Assembly (NCBI GenBank): GCA_035593725.1
Contig: DAOSZN010000001.1
Location: 1-64,000 of the forward strand
Length of the DNA: 64,000 bases
Origin: UBA4971 sp029551185
GTDB taxonomy: Bacteria; Bacillota; SHA-98; UBA4971
Direction: 5' to 3'
The notes under the pieces: model-generated
The model's database searches: none
What the model was told of the DNA's origin: nothing
The model's input: the letters and a program-made list of their open reading frames with translations, nothing else
Translations under genes and position numbers: made by a program
In this document: positions 1-8,645 of the stretch, piece after piece
How the letters are laid out: each line of letters begins with the position of its first letter
How positions within the stretch are numbered: the first letter of the stretch is position 1

Positions 1-26
1 TGTGGGAGAGTAGGTCACTGCCGGAA
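1..26 (+). rRNA. rrf: 3' end of 5S rRNA (partial)
   Basis: The first bases (GTGGGAGAGTAGGTCACTGC) match the highly conserved 3' segment of bacterial 5S rRNA, which usually ends in GGGAGAGTAGG-YCGYYGCC. A run of seven T follows at 29-35, as expected at the end of an rrn operon. Only the last 25 or so bases are inside the window, so the exact 3' end is approximate and the rest of the operon must lie to the left. Confidence 0.8.
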
Positions 27-36
27 GCTTTTTTTG
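27..36 (+). terminator. T-run after 5S rRNA
   Basis: Seven consecutive T (29-35) directly follow the 5S 3' end. The terminal helix of the 5S RNA, whose other strand lies outside the window, may serve as the terminator stem. The site also sits 15 bases beyond the stop of the convergent gene at 51-1316. Confidence 0.5.
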
Positions 37-50
37 TTGTACAGATTTAC

Positions 51-1316
51 CTAATCTCTGATTTCCGAAGGCGTTTTATTGATAAACGACCAGAAGTTGT
101 CGCTAAGCAATCTCGAAACGTCTCTTTCAATATCCGTTCGTGTTATTGTCCAACCTGCTTCAATGAGTGTGATGTACCTGGTGATCAGCGCTTCTGACAG
201 AACGTTTCGGGCGTTGTGCCATTTATATATTAACTGCTCGAGAACTCTTGCGTCAGAGTGCTGAGGAATAAAACTTGGCCCAAGCATATCCAGTCTCATG
301 TTGGTGATCTCCCATTGGAGCAAGAGATTGCTTGAAAACCACCAGCAGCCAAAGGGCAGGAGATTTGGAAACTTACGAGCTGTTACGCATAGTTCATGCT
401 GGTTTTCCCGGGATAACATTGATACAAGGAATCTAATGTGAGGGTATTCAGCACACAAAGATTCAATCGCTTTAATGTCTGCTTTTCCCACAGAATCTCC
501 TGCAAGCCCCAGGCAAGGATTTACATGACGCTTAACACCAATCATTAAAGCAAGTGGCAAATCTTGTTCTGAACACAGTGGCAAGATGCAATGAGATAAG
601 AGCCTTCCGCCAGGTGATTCATTCGGGAAGGAGAAATCAGGTGGCAGTGATATTGAAAGGAAAAGTGGTTGTGTAAGTTCTATCCAATCAAGGATAAATC
701 GTCGAACTTCCGATTCGGTCTTGTTGCTGAATTCTCCACTGATATCATAACCCCATCCTTGAAGCAAGGTTGATGCTTCGGACCATGAGTTTACTAGGGC
801 ATCCAGCCTGAGGGATGAATAGAATGTTGGGTCAATGTGAGGTTTCTGTTTCCAAATGCTACGTTCGCTAGGATCGAACGGATCGTTACTCATCACAATT
901 GCTTTTACATTTGATAATTTTAGTACATGCTGAACGTGTTGGGCCGGGTTGAGAGAGCTGAAATAATCTCGATATGTATCAATAGCTTTCCTAGAAAGAT
1001 CAAGGTTCAGTTCTGACAAGATTTTAACTACGCCCCTGCAGGAATCGCTATACGGGTTGCTTTCTAAAAATAATGTGCGCCACGTTAAGTCAGCCCTATC
1101 CTTAGGGGTTAAGGCAAAATAATCTTTGCTTGCTATGTTGGCTGCTCTGATAGTCTCCGGAATTAGGTAATGATAATTAAGAAGTTCATCAATTCCCCAA
1201 AGATGTAAGGCACCGAACGATGAAGGGAAAAGGTGCGTATGAATGTCAGTAACAGGTGTTGCTTTGCATATTTCCTTAACTACTGAAGATAAGTTGCCTA
1301 ACTGAATGGGTTCCAT
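51..1316 (-). CDS. uronate isomerase-like amidohydrolase (UxaC-related)
   Basis: The 421-residue product is a metal-dependent TIM-barrel protein related to glucuronate/galacturonate isomerase (UxaC, PF02614), which interconverts aldo- and keto-hexuronates. Residues 23-31 hold the metal-binding HxH motif (TDIHTHLFP, His26 and His28). The C-terminal third has UxaC-like stretches GCWWFSS and FIPQHSDARVLEQLIYKW. It is shorter than typical UxaC (about 470 residues) and belongs to a divergent subfamily, so the exact sugar is uncertain. An AGGAGGTC ribosome binding site (1330-1323 on the minus strand) sits just before the ATG. It is the only minus-strand gene found here and is convergent with the 5S rRNA. 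It faces away from the amino-sugar island, with which it may share a regulatory region. Confidence 0.65.
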   Translation of the reverse strand: MEPIQLGNLSSVVKEICKATPVTDIHTHLFPSSFGALHLWGIDELLNYHYLIPETIRAANIASKDYFALTPKDRADLTWRTLFLESNPYSDSCRGVVKILSELNLDLSRKAIDTYRDYFSSLNPAQHVQHVLKLSNVKAIVMSNDPFDPSERSIWKQKPHIDPTFYSSLRLDALVNSWSEASTLLQGWGYDISGEFSNKTESEVRRFILDWIELTQPLFLSISLPPDFSFPNESPGGRLLSHCILPLCSEQDLPLALMIGVKRHVNPCLGLAGDSVGKADIKAIESLCAEYPHIRFLVSMLSRENQHELCVTARKFPNLLPFGCWWFSSNLLLQWEITNMRLDMLGPSFIPQHSDARVLEQLIYKWHNARNVLSEALITRYITLIEAGWTITRTDIERDVSRLLSDNFWSFINKTPSEIRD

Positions 1317-1852
1317 CTATATGACCTCCTATAGCCGGCTTAAACGTAATTCTTGATTATAAATACAAAGGTTTTTCATAACATGGTGTAATAATTCTTC
1401 GATAAGTGGTCATATCAATTAGCCTGACTACGTTGAAGAGAGAATTGGGTTCTTCACCGGTTCTGACGTTGGTTGGTTCCGGAGACAGAAGCCTATGTAA
1501 GCCTTTGGGAACCTTTATGTGCCAGAAAATAGGCTCTATAGTAAATATTATTCGACATTTAGATCCATTTTCCTGTACGAAAATAAAACTTTAGTCACAT
1601 AAGCGTTTTGTGTGCACTGTACAGGGCAACCAAGTATCAGACCGAAATATGCATTGTATTTTACAGCAGGCTTTTTGCTCTTGTGAATTAAACTTTACAA
1701 GCAATGATTTTACAAAGCATTGTAGAGAAAGAAGGAATTATGATATTCGTGGAGAACTTACTTATTAAGCATAAATAAGTAATACCAATACTTGTATATT
1801 TTATCATGACTGCTTCTAGGAATATCCGTATTTGGTGTCTGGAGGGTGAGTC
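1317..1852. other. 536-bp divergent intergenic region
   Basis: This lies between the minus-strand uronate-isomerase-like gene and the plus-strand island. A 62-codon reading frame at 1406-1594 has no ribosome binding site and no recognisable product, so I do not call it a gene. The right part is AT-rich and holds a perfect inverted repeat (1758-1782) with a TATATT hexamer at 1795-1800, so it probably contains the island promoter. I see no tRNA, IS remnant or known riboswitch. Confidence 0.5.
1758..1782. promoter_or_regulatory. perfect 9-bp inverted repeat, candidate operator of the amino-sugar island
   Basis: TTACTTATT and AATAAGTAA form a perfect 9-bp inverted repeat with a 7-base spacer, 70 bases upstream of the first island gene. 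A possible -10 hexamer (TATATT, 1795-1800) follows 12 bases later. Such AT-rich arms resemble operators of ROK-family repressors (XylR and NagC types), and a ROK regulator closes the island at 22554. The link to that regulator is inference. Confidence 0.45.
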
Positions 1853-2587
1853 ATGGAAGTTGTTGATGTTAATACTCTATTTGGGACATGGCCTAGGGCT
1901 GAAAGAGATATTTCTCTGAAGACACTGCTTAATCTTGTGAATCGTCATAATATCGGGGAAATATGTTCATTGTCTGCTCGAGGCATTTTTTATGATTTTC
2001 ACGAAGGCAATGATGAAACACTTGCCGCCTCTAAGGATCATCCCGTCATTATTCCGGTTGGAACTCTCAATTTTGCTGCTTATCTTGGATGGAAAGAAGA
2101 AGTCAAACAAAGATTAGAAGAAGGGTTTAAGCTGTTTCGCTTTTTCCCGTCTATACAGGAATGGAGCATTAAGGGATTAGCCTTTGGGAAGTTCTTAGAA
2201 TTCATAGCTGATTACCCGGACACGATATTGTTGATACCGGCTTCTGAAGGAATAGGCGGCATTGCGCAGGTCACCAAGTCTTTACCTAATACTGTAATCA
2301 TAACGTCTCCTCGCTACACGAATCTTGCTGAGACTATTGAGGCTTTACATTCAAATCCAAATATATTTATCGATACGCATATGATCAATTCTCCTGATTT
2401 CCTTAAGATTCTCAAGGATTACGTAGGAATCAACAGACTTCTTTTCGGTTCAAATGCACCGCTGTCATATTTCCTAAGCGCTCTGTTGCCTATTACTGAG
2501 GCAGATATTCCCGATGATGACAAAGCTGCAATTCTCGGGGAGAACTTTAAAAGGCTTCTGGAGGAAAAGACAGATGAAGCTAATTGA
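1853..2587 (+). CDS. amidohydrolase-2 fold protein lacking metal ligands (probable pseudoenzyme)
   Basis: The 244-residue protein has the fold pattern of the amidohydrolase-2 family (PF04909). The N-terminal DxHxHxG motif reads DVNTLFG (residues 5-11). The usual inner barrel His positions appear as LLIPASEG and IITSPRY, and the closing GSD motif reads LLFGSNAP. All expected metal ligands therefore seem replaced, so catalysis by the usual mechanism is unlikely. The ATG follows a GGAGGGTG ribosome binding site. It overlaps the next gene, a better preserved relative, by 14 bases, so the two are co-translated and may form a heteromer. It is the first gene of the amino-sugar island. Confidence 0.7.
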   Translation: MEVVDVNTLFGTWPRAERDISLKTLLNLVNRHNIGEICSLSARGIFYDFHEGNDETLAASKDHPVIIPVGTLNFAAYLGWKEEVKQRLEEGFKLFRFFPSIQEWSIKGLAFGKFLEFIADYPDTILLIPASEGIGGIAQVTKSLPNTVIITSPRYTNLAETIEALHSNPNIFIDTHMINSPDFLKILKDYVGINRLLFGSNAPLSYFLSALLPITEADIPDDDKAAILGENFKRLLEEKTDEAN

Positions 2588-3332
2588 CGTTCACGTCTAC
2601 TACGGCAAGTGGGGATTCCCAATTGAACTCGTAAGCATTGAACAGCTCCTTGCGCTCATGAAAAAAGTAGGTATAGAGAAAGCAATTATGATGTCCGCTC
2701 TCAGCCTTTCATACGACATGAGTGAAGGCAACTCTGAGCTTTACAGAGCTATTGAACCCCATGAAGAACTGCTGGGGTATGTCTATTTAAACGGGAACTA
2801 CGTCGAGGACTCCATCAAGGAGATGGAGAGGTACCTTGATTCACCCAAATTTGTAGGTGCTAAGTACCATCCTGAACTTTCCGTGTTGCCTCCCAACTCT
2901 CCTCAGTGTGAGCCTCTCTGGAACCTACTTGAAAACAGATATAAGAAGCCGGTTCTTATCCACACATGGACTTTACCGGAGCACAACAATGTACTGCCAA
3001 GCAGTCTTCCGGAATTTGTTGTTGATGTAGCGAATCGCCATCCAAATCTTAAGATAATAATGGGTCATATGGGAGGTCCTGGATGGAGACACTGCATCCA
3101 GGTTATCAAGGATGTTAAGAATATATTGGTAGATTTCTGCTCGAGCTATGCGGATAAGGATAAAATCGGTCATGCCACCAAGTATCTGGGAGCGGACAGG
3201 GTGCTGTTTGGAACCGGAATGACAGAGAACAATCCATGGATGCAGTTAGGCGCTCTACTTGAAGCTGATATAACCGAGGAAGACAGAGAGAAGATCATGT
3301 GCCGAAACGCAAAAAGGATATTCCACCTTTAG
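2574..3332 (+). CDS. amidohydrolase-2 family protein with partial metal site
   Basis: This 252-residue TIM-barrel protein is of the PF04909 type. The start at 2574 (GAGGAAAAG upstream) gives the expected N-terminus MKLIDVHVYYG; the frame is open further upstream to 2514, but that would add 20 unrelated residues. It keeps the first His of the HxH motif (His7), a second in VLIHTW and a third in IIMGHMGGPGW. The second His of HxH is Tyr9, and the usual Asp of LFGSD is absent (LFGTGMT). It may hold one metal or act in a complex with the preceding protein. It is translationally coupled to 1853-2587 by a 14-base overlap. The substrate is unknown; hydrolase or decarboxylase chemistry is known in the family. 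Confidence 0.7.
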   Translation: MKLIDVHVYYGKWGFPIELVSIEQLLALMKKVGIEKAIMMSALSLSYDMSEGNSELYRAIEPHEELLGYVYLNGNYVEDSIKEMERYLDSPKFVGAKYHPELSVLPPNSPQCEPLWNLLENRYKKPVLIHTWTLPEHNNVLPSSLPEFVVDVANRHPNLKIIMGHMGGPGWRHCIQVIKDVKNILVDFCSSYADKDKIGHATKYLGADRVLFGTGMTENNPWMQLGALLEADITEEDREKIMCRNAKRIFHL

Positions 3333-3411
3333 TGATAATCTTCGTTCCTTTTGTGTTTGGTAGTTGCTGTAGTTCATACCATAACAATTTACCAATACGG
3401 CTTGGAGGTGC

Positions 3412-4176
3412 ATGTTGGTGTCGGTGGCAGGTTCAAAGATTTACAAAGAAACGGTAATAGGGCTCCTTGAGACAATCGAACGGGAAGAAAAGGCCAATAT
3501 AGACAAAGCAGCGGAATTAATGGCTGAAACAATTAAAGACGGTAAACTGATTCACGTTATCGGGCCGGGTGGCCATTCAAACATTGGTGCTATGGAGATG
3601 TTTTGCAGAGCAGGTGGTTTAGTATGTGTCAACGCAATTCTGGACCCGGGCACTATGAGCAACTTTGGCGCCAGGAGATCTACTGTGATCGAGCGGACGC
3701 CTGGTTATGGGATCTCAGTGCTGGAGGCATACAATATCGTTGACGGCATTTTGATTATTGTCAATGCTTATGGCATTAACTCGATGACTATTGATGTCGC
3801 ATTAGAGGCCCGTAGAAGAGGTTTGTCAACAATAGGCGTAACTAGCAGGGAGTTTTCTGAGAAAATTCCCTCTAGCCATCCAGCCCGTCATCCGTCTATG
3901 AAGAATCTCTGTGATAACGTGGATATCCATGTTGATTGTCACATGCCATATGGTGACGCAGTAGTAGCTTTTGAAGGATTGAAGCCCAGAGTTGGGCCTG
4001 TGTCAACTATAGTTAACGCTTTTGCCTTAAATCTTATGGTTATCAGAACTGCTGAGATATTACTGGCGGAGGGTATTATGCCACCTATATTAGCTAGTGC
4101 CAACATCCCCGGAGGAGATGAATACAACAGCAAACTACGTGAAAAGTACCCTCGGGATTTGCTGTATCACGGATAA
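3412..4176 (+). CDS. SIS-domain phosphosugar-binding protein, UPF0309-like (paralog 1 of 3)
   Basis: The 254-residue protein has the sugar isomerase (SIS) fold and the overall pattern of UPF0309 proteins: an N-terminal helical pair, a glycine-rich loop (GPGGHSN, about residue 51), a mid-protein loop NAYGINS in place of the usual SNSGRN, SSHPARHPS, GDA, and a C-terminal PP-SANIPGGDE. SIS domains bind phosphosugars and catalyse or sense isomerisation. Two close paralogs occur at 11981 and 20285, each beside different enzymes of the same island. GGAGGT precedes the ATG by only a few bases; TTG 3415 and GTG 3418 in the same frame are alternative starts. The exact reaction is unknown. Confidence 0.75.
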   Translation: MLVSVAGSKIYKETVIGLLETIEREEKANIDKAAELMAETIKDGKLIHVIGPGGHSNIGAMEMFCRAGGLVCVNAILDPGTMSNFGARRSTVIERTPGYGISVLEAYNIVDGILIIVNAYGINSMTIDVALEARRRGLSTIGVTSREFSEKIPSSHPARHPSMKNLCDNVDIHVDCHMPYGDAVVAFEGLKPRVGPVSTIVNAFALNLMVIRTAEILLAEGIMPPILASANIPGGDEYNSKLREKYPRDLLYHG

Positions 4177-4231
4177 AGGCAAAAGTTTAGCTGCACAAGG
4201 CTCTTCCTGATTCGCATAAGGAGGTAGAAAG

Positions 4232-5053
4232 ATGGACGCACCGCTTCGAGTTCTTGTTATTGGAGCTCATCCAGATGATGCTGACATTAACTGTGGGGGA
4301 TTGGCGCTGAAGTACTCATCTCAGGGACATATAGTGAAATTCGTATCTTGTACAAACGGTGCCACAGGACACTTCAATATCGGCGGGATTGAGCTGGCCA
4401 GACGTCGTTATCAAGAAGCTAAAGAATCTGCAACAATAGCTAATCTCAGCGAGTATCAGATACTTGATTGGCATACAGGAGAACTTGAACCGACTGTGAT
4501 GAATAGGAAAGTCATAATAAAGATAATCAGAGACTTCGAGCCGGACCTAATAATTACACATCGTCCCAACGATTATCATCCGGATCATCGATATGCTTCT
4601 CAGCTTGTGCAAGACGCATCATACATAATAACTGTTCCTAATATGTTACCCCTTACAGATATTGTTAAAAAGACCCCGGTAATCTGTTACATGCATGACG
4701 ATTTTCAAAAGCCTTATCCATTCCGGCCTGATGTGGTCGTCAGTATAGATGATGTTATTGACAAAAAGATCTCAATGTTGCACTGTCATGTGTCTCAGAT
4801 GTATGAATGGCTTCCGTATAACAAAGGAATCTTGGATCAGGTTCCGGCAGATGACGATGACCGTCGAAAGTGGCTGGAAAAACAATATGACCCGGTATGG
4901 AAGAACATTGCAGATCTTTATAGAGAGCGGTTGATTAAACTCTATGGGCAGGAGAAAGGCCGAGCAATTAAGTACGCTGAAGCCTACGAAATATGCGAGT
5001 ATGGTGCAGCTCTTCCTGGCGAGGATGTGTGCCGGTTGTTTCCGTTTAACTAA
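4232..5053 (+). CDS. PIG-L family deacetylase (LmbE-like)
   Basis: The 273-residue protein belongs to PF02585, zinc-dependent deacetylases that remove acetyl groups from GlcNAc-type substrates (PIG-L, MshB, BshB, diacetylchitobiose deacetylase). The zinc and catalytic motif AHPDD is at residues 12-16, and the second motif HRPNDYHPDHRY at about 109-120 supplies the remaining zinc His. No signal peptide is visible, so it should act in the cytoplasm. AAGGAGG lies just before the ATG. Its place directly before nagA and nagB suggests deacetylation of an imported N-acetylated sugar or disaccharide. The substrate is inferred from context only. Confidence 0.85.
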   Translation: MDAPLRVLVIGAHPDDADINCGGLALKYSSQGHIVKFVSCTNGATGHFNIGGIELARRRYQEAKESATIANLSEYQILDWHTGELEPTVMNRKVIIKIIRDFEPDLIITHRPNDYHPDHRYASQLVQDASYIITVPNMLPLTDIVKKTPVICYMHDDFQKPYPFRPDVVVSIDDVIDKKISMLHCHVSQMYEWLPYNKGILDQVPADDDDRRKWLEKQYDPVWKNIADLYRERLIKLYGQEKGRAIKYAEAYEICEYGAALPGEDVCRLFPFN

Positions 5054-5080
5054 AGGTTGGTAAGAGACAGGAGATGCAAT

Positions 5081-6274
5081 ATGGATAATAAATGCTATTC
5101 CTTAATAAACGGGACGCTCGTAACGCCCTATAGGGTGCTTCCTAACAGCGGTCTGGTAATAGAGGGGAGCAAAATCAAAAACCTGTTCTCAATGGATTCC
5201 TTTCATCCCCATGATGGTACCGAGGTATTTGATGTTAAGGGCGCATACATAGCGCCGGGATTCATCGACATGCATTTACACGGAGGTGGGGGAGCGGATG
5301 TGATGGATGGGACTCCTGAGGCGTTTGCTACTATTGCAAAGGCCCATGCTAAAGGAGGAACCACATCAATCGTCCCATCTACTACTACCAGCTCACTTCA
5401 GGACCTCAAGAATGCACTTGCTGCTTTTCAACAGGCTCTTAAAATGAAGAATACCGGCTCCAGGCTTCTTGGAATGCATCTCGAAGGGCCTTACTTTGCC
5501 CCTTCGCAGAAAGGCGCTCAGGACATCCGATTTATCAAGGAGCCTCATAAAGATGAATACCTCAGCATATTGGATTCTTTCCCCGGCATTGTTCGGATTT
5601 CGGCCGCGCCGGAATTGCCGGGTGGACTTGAATTGGGCAGAGAACTGAGGCGAAGAGGAGTTCTTGCGTCCATAGGGCATACTGATGCGTCATATGATGA
5701 GGTTCTATTGGCTATTGAAGCCGGGTACTCTCATGTTACTCATTTATACTCCGGCATGTCGGGAGTGCACAGGGTAAGGGCATATCGCATCGCCGGAGTA
5801 ATAGAAAGCGGATTGCTTCTTGATGATTTGACTGTAGAGATCATCGCTGATGGGAAACACTTGCCTGCGAGCCTTCTTAAGCTGATTTATAAATGTAAGG
5901 GTCCGGACAGAATTGCGCTATGCAGCGATTCTATACGTGCTGCAGGAATGCCTGAGGGAGAATACATTTTAGGGAATCCTGAGGACGGACAGGTAGCAGT
6001 AGTAGATGAAGGCGTTGCATGGCTGCCTGATCGGACTGCCTTTGCCGGCAGTGTAGCAACTGCGAATCTGTTGGTTCGAAATATGGTTAATCTTGCCGGA
6101 GTAAGCCTTCTAGATGCAGTCAAGATGGCTACTCTTACTCCTGCGCGTATTCTTAAAATAGACGATGTGAAAGGTAGCATCGATAAAGGTAAAGACGCGG
6201 ATATAGTTGTATTTGATGAAGATATCAATGTACGGATGACCATTGTAGAAGGCAAATTAGTCTACCAGGCCTAA
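5081..6274 (+). CDS. nagA: N-acetylglucosamine-6-phosphate deacetylase
   Basis: NagA hydrolyses GlcNAc-6-phosphate to glucosamine-6-phosphate and acetate in the cytoplasm. The 397-residue protein (start ATG 5081 with AGGAGA upstream; an in-frame TTG at 5057 lacks a site) has GFIDMHLHGG with His65 and His67, HLEGPYF with the metal Glu, IGHTDASYDE and VTHLYSGMSG with metal His residues, and LCSDSIRAAGMPEG with the catalytic Asp. The usual VTDAMxAxG is thus SDSIRAAG, and THLFNAM is THLYSGM, so this is a divergent member. It is followed by the deaminase gene in the same operon. Confidence 0.88.
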   Translation: MDNKCYSLINGTLVTPYRVLPNSGLVIEGSKIKNLFSMDSFHPHDGTEVFDVKGAYIAPGFIDMHLHGGGGADVMDGTPEAFATIAKAHAKGGTTSIVPSTTTSSLQDLKNALAAFQQALKMKNTGSRLLGMHLEGPYFAPSQKGAQDIRFIKEPHKDEYLSILDSFPGIVRISAAPELPGGLELGRELRRRGVLASIGHTDASYDEVLLAIEAGYSHVTHLYSGMSGVHRVRAYRIAGVIESGLLLDDLTVEIIADGKHLPASLLKLIYKCKGPDRIALCSDSIRAAGMPEGEYILGNPEDGQVAVVDEGVAWLPDRTAFAGSVATANLLVRNMVNLAGVSLLDAVKMATLTPARILKIDDVKGSIDKGKDADIVVFDEDINVRMTIVEGKLVYQA

Positions 6275-6320
6275 TTGTCATTGTGATCATTGTGTGGATT
6301 GCTTAAGGAGGATATCAGAG

Positions 6321-7112
6321 TTGACAGATTGTAGGTGCTGTTTGAAACAGTGGAAGGTTGGTAAATTGTCTGTTGAGGTTTATGACAACCGTACAAACAT
6401 GGGTATTTCTGCGGCAGAACAGGTGAGTCGGAAGATAAAGGACATTATAGCCGAAAAAGGTTCGGTAAACATGGCCTTTGCTGCTGCACCATCACAAGAC
6501 GAGTTTTTGGTTGAGCTGTGCAATACAAGCGAACTGGATTGGAGCAAAGTTACAGCATTTCATCTTGATGAATATATCGGACTCCCGGAAGGAGCTCCCC
6601 AGAGTTTCAGGAGATTCCTTGATGACAACTTATTTCAAAAGGTTCATCCTGGGAAAGTACACTACCTGAATGGTAATGCAGAGAACCTTCAGGATGAATG
6701 TGATAGGTATTCACGCCTCCTTAAGGCTTACCCTTTGGATATTGCATGTATTGGTATAGGCGAAAATGGGCATATAGCCTTCAATGATCCGCACGTTGCT
6801 GATTTTCAAGATCCATATTGGGTCAAGGTAGTGGATCTTGATGAGAAATGTCGTCAGCAACAGGTTAATGACGGCTGTTTTTCCAATATCCGGGACGTGC
6901 CTCTAAATGCTCTTACCCTAACGATTCCGGCTATTATGTCTGCCAGGCATATCTATTGTATTGTTCCGGGGGTCACTAAACAGGAAGCAGTCAAGAATAC
7001 TCTTGAGGGGCCCATTGATACCGCTTGTCCCGCGTCAATTCTTCGAAAGCATGGGTCAGCGGTGATGTTTTTGGACGAGCAATCAAGTCAAGGCCTTGTA
7101 TTTCAGGATTAG
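6321..7112 (+). CDS. nagB: glucosamine-6-phosphate deaminase-like protein
   Basis: The 263-residue protein is of the NagB family, which converts glucosamine-6-phosphate to fructose-6-phosphate and ammonia. AAGGAGG at 6305-6311 decides for TTG 6321 over the upstream GTG 6294. FHLDEYIGL (about residue 80) keeps the Asp of the proton-transfer site. The second motif reads GIGENGHIAFNDP, where E. coli NagB has GVGNDGHIAFNEP; the ring-opening Asp141 position is thus Asn and Glu148 is Asp, while His143 is kept. This marks a distinct subfamily whose reaction may differ slightly. It is coupled to nagA and precedes a sugar transporter, so a role in amino-sugar breakdown is well supported. Confidence 0.82.
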   Translation: MTDCRCCLKQWKVGKLSVEVYDNRTNMGISAAEQVSRKIKDIIAEKGSVNMAFAAAPSQDEFLVELCNTSELDWSKVTAFHLDEYIGLPEGAPQSFRRFLDDNLFQKVHPGKVHYLNGNAENLQDECDRYSRLLKAYPLDIACIGIGENGHIAFNDPHVADFQDPYWVKVVDLDEKCRQQQVNDGCFSNIRDVPLNALTLTIPAIMSARHIYCIVPGVTKQEAVKNTLEGPIDTACPASILRKHGSAVMFLDEQSSQGLVFQD

Positions 7113-7329
7113 AATACTAGCGGAGGTGAGGGTACTAAGCAGTTGAAAAGTCTTTTTCGACAGGCACATTATGCTTTTGCTAGTAGATGGGTTCGTGTTG
7201 GAATAATGGGTTCAATTGTGGCTTAAAAACACATCATACATACTGTGGATAATGCGCAAATGACATCCCAAGAACCAACTCGATGTTTATGCAAGTCGCG
7301 TCATCAATCAAAATGGGAGGAGATCAATC

Positions 7330-8637
7330 ATGTGGAAAACCTACACACGAAGGATTTTAGTGGTGCTAGTCTGTTCACTTGTTATGCTCCTGTCCATCTA
7401 TCCCTTGGAAGCAGCGGCTGTAAAGACTGTGAAAGTCTGGACAGGTTATCCTGAGAATGTGCCCGTTTTTGAAGCTGCTGCAGCTGACTATATGAAGGAA
7501 CACCCGGATGTCAAAATTGAGGTAACTGCATATAATCTACGTGACTCTGAGCAGAAATATGCAATAGCTTTGCCTGCGGGTACAGCTCCCGACTTGTATG
7601 ATGCTGATGGTGGTTTAGTGAACCGATACGCTGGTCTTGGTCTGCTTGATTCAGTGCCCAAGTCAACAGAAAATTGGCTCAAGGACAACTTCGATCAGAT
7701 TTTCTTAGATGCTCTGTCTGTTAACGGGCAGTTGTATGGCATACCATGGATTCATGGCTTCCAAGTCATGTACTATAACTTGGATCATTACCGGGAAGCC
7801 GGTATCACTGCTCCCCCGGAGACGTTGGATGAGCTTATGTCTCACGCACGTAAGCTGGCGAAATATGATAGTAGGGGCAACTTGGTGCGATCCGGTATGA
7901 GTCTTCGAATATCCGGAGGAGGTATGGGAGTAGCTGAGAAGTTCGAAGTTTTTCTCTTTGCAGAAGGGGGTTCGGTACTCAAATCAACAGCGCCTGGCAA
8001 ATGGAAAGCAAACTTTGCGAATGAAGCCGGCTACAAAGCGCTCAATTTCTACCTGCAAGCGATACATAAATACAAAGTTGACGGCTACAACGTTAAGCAC
8101 GATGCAGAAGCTTTTGTCACGGGCGCCACGTCACAGTTCAACCGTGAAACCTGGGTAATCGGTGAGGCTAAGAGCCTTGCTCCGAATATGAACTATGGCA
8201 TTTGCCAAATACCGCGTGGAGATGTACAGCAAGCTACCAACCTTGCTCTTGGTGGGTTCATAGTACCTAAGAGCAGCAAGAATAAGGACATTGCTTGGGA
8301 CTTTGCTCAGTACATTAATAGGGATAAGTATCTGGTTCAACTTATGCGCGATGTTGGCTGGATTGCTACGCGGAACGGAGTCGACTACTCCGAAGTCTAT
8401 GCGCAAGAACCTCACTTCGAGCAAGCATTGAATCGTCCTGCCGATATGAAACTCATAACGCTGGCGAATGCGAAATCTACAGCTGAGGCATACACAAAGT
8501 TTGCTGCGCGACTGGTGGATGCGTTTGCAGATCCATCGATGACAGATGATAAGACTAAGATCATGAAATTCCTCAATGATGCTGCTGATGAGGTAAATCA
8601 GATCCTAGAGTCGTACGGGGAGTATGCTGCTGAGTGA
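7330..8637 (+). CDS. sugar ABC transporter substrate-binding protein
   Basis: This 435-residue family 1 extracellular solute-binding protein starts at ATG 7330 after GGGAGG. Residues 1-29 form a signal peptide (basic start, long hydrophobic core, LEAAA cleavage region) without a clear lipobox Cys, unusual for a Gram-positive binding protein. Typical features are WTGYPENVPVFEAAAADYMKEHP, APDLYDADGG and the C-terminal helix region. It should capture a sugar or oligosaccharide outside the membrane and hand it to the permeases at 8788 and 9684. A nested inverted repeat follows the gene. Position after nagB suggests an amino-sugar ligand. Confidence 0.88.
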   Translation: MWKTYTRRILVVLVCSLVMLLSIYPLEAAAVKTVKVWTGYPENVPVFEAAAADYMKEHPDVKIEVTAYNLRDSEQKYAIALPAGTAPDLYDADGGLVNRYAGLGLLDSVPKSTENWLKDNFDQIFLDALSVNGQLYGIPWIHGFQVMYYNLDHYREAGITAPPETLDELMSHARKLAKYDSRGNLVRSGMSLRISGGGMGVAEKFEVFLFAEGGSVLKSTAPGKWKANFANEAGYKALNFYLQAIHKYKVDGYNVKHDAEAFVTGATSQFNRETWVIGEAKSLAPNMNYGICQIPRGDVQQATNLALGGFIVPKSSKNKDIAWDFAQYINRDKYLVQLMRDVGWIATRNGVDYSEVYAQEPHFEQALNRPADMKLITLANAKSTAEAYTKFAARLVDAFADPSMTDDKTKIMKFLNDAADEVNQILESYGEYAAE

Positions 8638-8645
8638 CAGGACAG

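Noticed and set aside
1406..1594. 62-codon open frame in the first intergenic region
   Set aside because: No ribosome binding site, no recognisable domain, and composition like the surrounding non-coding DNA.
7143..7226. 28-codon TTG-start frame between nagB and the binding-protein gene, after GGAGGTGAGG
   Set aside because: The ribosome binding site is about 14 bases from the start and the frame has no other support; a hairpin (GTTGAAAA/TTTTTCGAC) overlaps its start.
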